Part shown: positions 8,024-11,022 of the stretch, piece by piece
Position numbering within the stretch: the stretch's first letter is position 1
Layout of the letters: each line of letters starts with the position of its first letter
Assembly: GCA_903885855.1 (NCBI GenBank)
Contig: CAISKG010000530.1
Location: 1 to 11,022 of the forward strand
Direction: 5' to 3'
Length of the DNA stretch: 11,022 nucleotides
DNA from: an uncultured Planctomycetaceae bacterium
GTDB taxonomy: Bacteria; Planctomycetota; Planctomycetia; Pirellulales; UBA1268
Notes under the pieces: model-generated
Databases searched by the model: none
The model's input: the letters and a program-made list of their open reading frames with translations, nothing else
Told to the model about the DNA's origin: nothing
Position numbers and translations under genes: made by a program

Positions 8024-8968
8024 GTCGATGCAGGGGGCGATCGTCCACTTGAAGCCGGCCATCGCGGCGTCCTCCGCGGTGTCGAGGTGGCCCTCGATCC
8101 CCCACACCTGATGCCACGCCGCGGCCAGTGCCGCCGGGCGGTCGACAGGCCCGCCGCGGTGGACCGACGCCACGCGCACGCTCTCGAAGGCGTCGTCGGG
8201 CGCCAGGCGCCACACCGCGCCCCCCTCGCCGCCAGGGGCGTCGGCCGCGAGGTAGAGGAAGCCATCGGGGCCGAGGAGGATCGCGTCGGCGCCGGGAAAG
8301 CGATGCGGGATGCCCACCGGTCGAAACTCGTGCGGCGTCGCCAGCGGTGCCTTGAAGAGCATGCCGTCGCCGGCGGTGGAGAGGAGGAGGAAGCCGTCGC
8401 GGGCAAGCGCGATGCCCCCCACCTTCCCGGAGGAGCCGTCGCCGCCGCCGAGGCGCTCGTCGTCGAGGAAGACGTGCGGCGCGCCGCGGCCCGCGGGGGG
8501 CACCCGGTAGACGACGGGCCGGCAGGCGTCGGTGACGTAGACGCTGCCGTCGTCGGCCACGACGAGGTCGTCGGGAAGGAGCGTGTGCGCGCCGGCGATG
8601 GCGGGGCCGAGGTCGTGGGTCTGGAGGTGGCGGCGCGAGGCGAGGTCGAAGACGCAGACGCGCCCCAGCCGGAGGATCGTGTCGTCGCCGGGGCTCTTCT
8701 TCGGCGACAGGCTCCGGCCGCCGGCCCCGCGGTGGCCGACGGTGACGTAGGCCCGGCCGTCGCGCTCGCGCACCGCCGTGGCGGTGACGAGGTCGGGATG
8801 GTCGAGGAGATCGACGCAGCGGCCGTCCATCTCCACCAGCACGAGCTTGCCGTGGCGCTGGGAGCAGACGATGAAGGCCCCCAGCGCCGCGGAATGCGTC
8901 AGGCCGCCGGGGTGGAGGCCGGGCGAATGGAAGCGGATCGGCGCGGGGCTGCGGTGCGGCTGGGTCAT
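8021..8968 (-). CDS. Beta-propeller protein, SMP-30/NHL-like
   Basis: A 315-residue protein from ATG at 8968, with GGAG 6 nt upstream. The same frame continues upstream without a stop, but that part is an Arg/Pro-rich shadow of the next gene. Repeating beta-strand blades of the type DGSVYVTD (140-147), DGFLLLST (191-198) and DGFLYLAA (235-242), with the segment DDLVVADDGSVYVTDACRPVVYRV, are typical of SMP-30/gluconolactonase-like or NHL six-bladed propellers. Family members include lactonases and many binding-only proteins. I cannot point to the metal-binding residues with certainty, so an enzymatic role is not claimed. No signal peptide or membrane segment, so it is probably cytoplasmic, unlike many planctomycete propellers. 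Residues 80-97 (GAGGRSLSPKKSPGDD) form a long loop. It converges on carA with only 22 nt between the genes and carries its own candidate promoter. Confidence 0.8.
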   Translation of the reverse strand: MTQPHRSPAPIRFHSPGLHPGGLTHSAALGAFIVCSQRHGKLVLVEMDGRCVDLLDHPDLVTATAVRERDGRAYVTVGHRGAGGRSLSPKKSPGDDTILRLGRVCVFDLASRRHLQTHDLGPAIAGAHTLLPDDLVVADDGSVYVTDACRPVVYRVPPAGRGAPHVFLDDERLGGGDGSSGKVGGIALARDGFLLLSTAGDGMLFKAPLATPHEFRPVGIPHRFPGADAILLGPDGFLYLAADAPGGEGGAVWRLAPDDAFESVRVASVHRGGPVDRPAALAAAWHQVWGIEGHLDTAEDAAMAGFKWTIAPCID

Positions 8969-8993
8969 CGTTCGCTCCGGAGGGGCCGCCGCG

Positions 8994-8999
8994 ATTCTA
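8994..8999 (-). promoter_or_regulatory. Candidate -10 box for the propeller gene
   Basis: Minus-strand TAGAAT (five of six to TATAAT) lies 25 nt before the ATG at 8968, giving a roughly 18-nt leader that includes the GGAG ribosome binding site. No -35 match; that position falls in a GC-only hairpin. The flanking GGTAGAAT is the same as at the SPFH promoter. Confidence 0.35.
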
Positions 9000-9008
9000 C
9001 CCGCCTGC

Positions 9009-9039
9009 GGCCGTCGCCGCCGTGGCGGCGGCGGCGGCC
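9009..9039 (-). terminator. GC-rich hairpin directly after the DUF5671 gene
   Basis: GGCCGTCGCCGCCG (9009-9022) and CGGCGGCGGCGGCC (9026-9039) form a 14-bp stem with one G-T wobble and a 3-nt loop. It begins at the base next to the TAG stop codon (9040-9042). No T-tract follows on the minus strand, so it would be a hairpin-only terminator or a 3'-end stabiliser. Separation from the downstream propeller gene fits termination here. Confidence 0.45.
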
Positions 9040-10119
9040 CTACCGCGCCGGCACGGTGATCTCGAAGGCCTTCCGCCCCGCCTCGTGGCGGAAGAAGCCG
9101 TCGCGCATCCATTCCGGCGCGCCGTCGTCGACGCTGGGGCGGTCGAAGGTGGCCGACAGCCGGTAGCTGCGCTCGCCGGAGGGCTCGTAGCCGTAGGCCG
9201 TGCCGGTGACCGGATCGGCGAGGGTGGCGACGAAGGTGTCGGGATCGGTGCCGAGTTCGTCGAGCGTCGCGGGCAGCTTGCCGGTGCGCCGGTGGAACTG
9301 CTCGACGTTGGACTGGATGGTGCGCAGATCGGCCACGCGCTGCGCGTCGATCCGGCGCAGCCGCGCTTCGATGGGATTGCCGAGGAGGAAGAGCGCCGCC
9401 GCGAGGGAGACCAGCGCCGTCGCGAGCCCCCCCTGCCAGAGCCGGTCGCGCCACGCGGGCGCCGGCGGCGGCGGGGCGCCGGCGGCGCGGGGGGCCTCCT
9501 CCCGGCCGACGTCGCTGGAGTACCACAGGTAGACGCCGCCGGCCAGGAGCAGCACCACCAGGCTCTTGAGCAGGAAGCGCGGGCCGACGTCGCCGCCGAG
9601 GAAGGCGATCACGAGGCACACCAGATCACCCGCCATCACGAGCACCGTGACGAGGAGGGAGAAGTAGGCGAGGAAGCGGTAGATCGGCGTCATGCGCGCG
9701 ATCGGATTGGCGGCCTGGTCGCGGAGGATCGTGCGCCGCACGAGCACCAGGATGGGCAGCGACACGATCAGCGCCGCGGCGGCCCAGCGCAGCAGGCCGG
9801 TCTGCCAGAACGCGCGCTCCCCCGGCAGCGGCAGCCAGCGGTCGAGGAGCACGAAGAGCACCGAGCCCGTGGCCACGACCGAGTTGTAGAGCAGCGCCGT
9901 GGCGAGCAGGTGGAGGAAGGCGTCGCGCGGCGAGCTCGAGACGCGCTTCCGCGGCACGGGGACGGCCAGCGTGCTCGTGGCGAAGGCATCCATCGCCAGC
10001 GCCGCCTCGCGCGCCGACCAGCCGGCGCGCTCGAGTTCGCGGCCGATCTCCTCGCGGGGGATCCCGCGCGAGAGCGCCTCGCGCACGAACGACACGAGCA
10101 CGTCGGGGGCGCTGGCCAT
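9040..10119 (-). CDS. DUF5671 membrane protein with pseudopilin-like C-terminal domain
   Basis: A 359-residue protein from ATG at 10119, with GGAG 7 nt upstream; the longer in-frame extension is low-complexity and crosses the promoter region. Residues 5-48 form a small helical segment (VREALSRGIPREEIGRELERAGW) of the UBA-like kind that precedes DUF5671 domains. The DUF5671 region (about 65-200) starts PRDAFLHLLATALLYNSV and has four membrane helices (about 68-92, 110-127, 149-173, 182-200). A Pro/Ala-rich linker (205-223) leads to a fifth helix (about 229-247). After it comes an 85-residue tail with DLRTIQSNVEQFHRRTGKLP and later DPVTGTAYGYEPSGE, resembling the globular part of type II secretion pseudopilins. 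The function of DUF5671 is unknown. The tail's side of the membrane is not settled: five helices put it opposite the N-terminus, probably outside. Hairpin terminator follows at once. Confidence 0.82.
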   Translation of the reverse strand: MASAPDVLVSFVREALSRGIPREEIGRELERAGWSAREAALAMDAFATSTLAVPVPRKRVSSSPRDAFLHLLATALLYNSVVATGSVLFVLLDRWLPLPGERAFWQTGLLRWAAAALIVSLPILVLVRRTILRDQAANPIARMTPIYRFLAYFSLLVTVLVMAGDLVCLVIAFLGGDVGPRFLLKSLVVLLLAGGVYLWYSSDVGREEAPRAAGAPPPPAPAWRDRLWQGGLATALVSLAAALFLLGNPIEARLRRIDAQRVADLRTIQSNVEQFHRRTGKLPATLDELGTDPDTFVATLADPVTGTAYGYEPSGERSYRLSATFDRPSVDDGAPEWMRDGFFRHEAGRKAFEITVPAR

Positions 10120-10173
10120 GACGGGGCTCCGGGGGGAATCGCCCGGCCGGCGGCGAACCGGCCCGGTCGGCGA

Positions 10174-10179
10174 ATCGTA
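10174..10179 (-). promoter_or_regulatory. Candidate -10 box for the DUF5671 gene
   Basis: Minus-strand TACGAT, identical to the carA candidate, lies 54 nt before the ATG at 10119. The nearest -35-like sequence, TTGCGG (10205-10200), is 20 nt away, longer than ideal. Weak support. Confidence 0.25.
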
Positions 10180-10244
10180 GAGGAATCCCGTCCTGGAATC
10201 CGCAATCCCGGCACCACCGGCAGAAGCGGAAGGGGACTCTTTTT

Positions 10245-10272
10245 TTGACTGCCGCCGGCCGGGTGCCATGGT
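10245..10272 (+). promoter_or_regulatory. Candidate promoter of the Cys/His-rich protein gene
   Basis: TTGACT (10245-10250; five of six to TTGACA) sits at the end of a T7 run. After 16 nt comes CATGGT (10267-10272) preceded by an extended TG at 10264-10265. This is the best -35 box in the window. It would give a leader of roughly 75-80 nt. The -10 is poor, so the pair is only a candidate. Confidence 0.4.
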
Positions 10273-10356
10273 TGGTTCATGGGCCGCGCCCGGCAACCCG
10301 CCCCTGCCGCCGGGGAGTCCGGCGGCCCGACGCCCTGCCACGGAGGAACCGCCCCC

Positions 10357-10860
10357 ATGATCCGCTCCGCGCTCGCCGCCCTCGCCGTCCTCGTCCTCGC
10401 CGCCCCGGTGGCCGACGCCGGCTTCCCCCACCGCCGCCTGGCCGCGGCTTATCCCGTCGACGCCTTCCCGGCTGACGCGGGCCTGATGGCCCCCGGCTTC
10501 CCGGCCGGCCCCGCCGTCGACCCCGGCTTCGCCTTCGAGCCCGGCTACGGCCCCGTCACCGTCTGCCCCACCAACCCCTGCATCAAGTACCGCCACAAGC
10601 ACGCCCATCGCCACAAGCACCGCGCCTGCTGCCCGGAGCCGACCTACGAGACCGTCCTCGAGGCCTGCAGCCCCGAGACCGGGCGGATGGTGGCGATCCC
10701 GGTCTGCCTGCCGGCCTGTTGCGACGGCTGCCCCTGCCAGACCTCGCGCGCCACGATCTTCGGCTGCGGCCTCGTCCGCTGGGACTACGCCTGCGGCGTC
10801 TCCGTCACCGCCCGCTTCACCAAGCACGGCGACATCCTGGTGACGTACATCGGATTCTGA
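10357..10860 (+). CDS. Small secreted Cys/His-rich protein, function unknown
   Basis: A 167-residue protein from ATG at 10357, chosen over the in-frame ATG at 10279 because GGAGGA lies 9 nt upstream and a clean signal peptide starts here (residues 1-21, SALAALAVLVLAAPVADA, cleavage after ADA). The mature N-terminus (22-66) is Pro/Ala/Gly-rich. A basic His cluster YRHKHAHRHKHR at 78-89 is followed by a Cys-rich part. The twelve cysteines are at 70, 75, 91, 92, 104, 117, 121, 122, 125, 127, 137 and 146, including CCDGCPC. The end (VRWDYACGVSVTARFTKHGDILVTYIGF) looks like beta strands. From memory it resembles uncharacterised planctomycete secreted proteins sharing a VCLPACC-like core. Metal binding or disulphide-based envelope packing is inference from composition. 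It has its own promoter candidate and ends at a hairpin; divergent from the DUF5671 gene. Confidence 0.85.
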   Translation: MIRSALAALAVLVLAAPVADAGFPHRRLAAAYPVDAFPADAGLMAPGFPAGPAVDPGFAFEPGYGPVTVCPTNPCIKYRHKHAHRHKHRACCPEPTYETVLEACSPETGRMVAIPVCLPACCDGCPCQTSRATIFGCGLVRWDYACGVSVTARFTKHGDILVTYIGF

Positions 10861-10861
10861 T

Positions 10862-11022
10862 TTCACGCCCGCGGGGCCATCCATGGCCCCCGCGGGCTTG
10901 GGGCGCGGGCGGGAAAGCCAAGGTTTCCCGCGCCGCGCCAGCGTCACCCTCCAGGTGACTTTGTTCACGCCCGCGGGGCCATCCATGGCCCCCGCGGGCT
11001 TGGGGCGCGGGCGGGAAAGCCA
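10862..11022. repeat. 102-nt-period direct repeat, cut by window end
   Basis: The 59 nt at 10862-10920 recur without a mismatch at 10964-11022, where the window stops, so the repeat may continue. Spacing is 102 nt. The 43 nt between the copies (10921-10963) contain a second dyad, GTCACC 10943-10948 / GGTGAC 10954-10959. TTTCCCGCGCC at 10924-10934 can also pair back to the end of the first copy. No open frame with coding character runs through it. Confidence 0.85.
10868..10896 (+). terminator. Hairpin after the Cys/His-rich protein gene
   Basis: CCCGCGGGGCCAT (10868-10880) pairs with ATGGCCCCCGCGGG (10883-10896) around a CC loop, leaving one C bulged: a 13-bp stem starting 8 nt after the stop codon. 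It is followed by CTTGGGG rather than a T-tract. The same hairpin recurs in the second repeat copy (10970-10998). Confidence 0.5.

Noticed and set aside
8969..9619. N-terminal extension of the propeller frame up to 9619
   Set aside because: The extra residues are Arg/Pro-rich shadow translation of the DUF5671 gene. ATG at 8968 has GGAG at 6 nt and a candidate promoter.
10239..10246. Poly-T run as a plus-strand terminator
   Set aside because: No plus-strand gene ends upstream and no strong stem directly precedes it. It is better read as part of the -35 region.
10120..10986. N-terminal extension of the DUF5671 frame up to 10986
   Set aside because: It would cross the divergent promoter region, lie antisense to the secreted Cys/His-rich gene and include the terminal repeat. 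ATG at 10119 has a ribosome binding site and begins the known N-terminal helix.
10862..11022. CRISPR-like array
   Set aside because: Only two copies are visible, the repeat is 59 nt with a 43-nt interval, and no cas gene is present. The hairpin structure fits a terminator or intergenic repeat better.

Overview
This is a very GC-rich window (visibly around 70 % G+C). Its gene content points to a high-GC member of the Planctomycetota. The main pointers are an exported ThuA-domain protein of the kind abundant in that phylum, a large SPFH/flotillin-like membrane protein, a DUF5671 membrane protein, and a small secreted Cys/His-rich protein resembling uncharacterised planctomycete proteins. Several genes use GTG starts behind clear GGAGG-type ribosome binding sites. 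The taxonomic call is an inference from protein resemblance recalled without a database search.

Layout. Positions 1-1961 (minus) hold an exported S9-family serine peptidase whose C-terminus lies beyond the left edge. A strong intrinsic terminator (2026-2065) separates it from the upstream minus-strand SPFH/band-7 gene (2118-4352). Next comes a 472-nt non-coding stretch (4353-4824) full of inverted repeats; it probably includes the long leader and promoter of the SPFH gene. Three plus-strand genes follow: an exported ThuA-like protein (4825-5676), an FkbM-family methyltransferase (5756-6643) and carA, the glutaminase subunit of carbamoyl-phosphate synthase (6856-7998). A short 19-bp tandem repeat and a possible SD-sequestering leader lie just before carA. 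carA converges, with 22 nt between the two genes, on a minus-strand beta-propeller (SMP-30/NHL-like) gene (8021-8968). Upstream of that, also on the minus strand, is a DUF5671 membrane protein with a pseudopilin-like tail (9040-10119). A divergent promoter region (10120-10356) leads to a small plus-strand secreted Cys-rich protein (10357-10860). The last 161 nt contain a hairpin-bearing 59-nt sequence repeated exactly with a 102-nt period and cut by the window end.

The genes do not form one obvious pathway. The window reads as ordinary chromosomal backbone: housekeeping carA, exported enzymes and lineage-specific envelope proteins, mostly as single-gene transcription units. I see no CRISPR array, transposase, integrase, toxin-antitoxin pair, rRNA or tRNA, and no clear sign of a novel multi-gene system. 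The most interesting material is in the non-coding DNA (structured leader, terminal 102-nt repeat, carA leader) and in the unusual domain make-up of the SPFH, DUF5671 and Cys/His-rich proteins.
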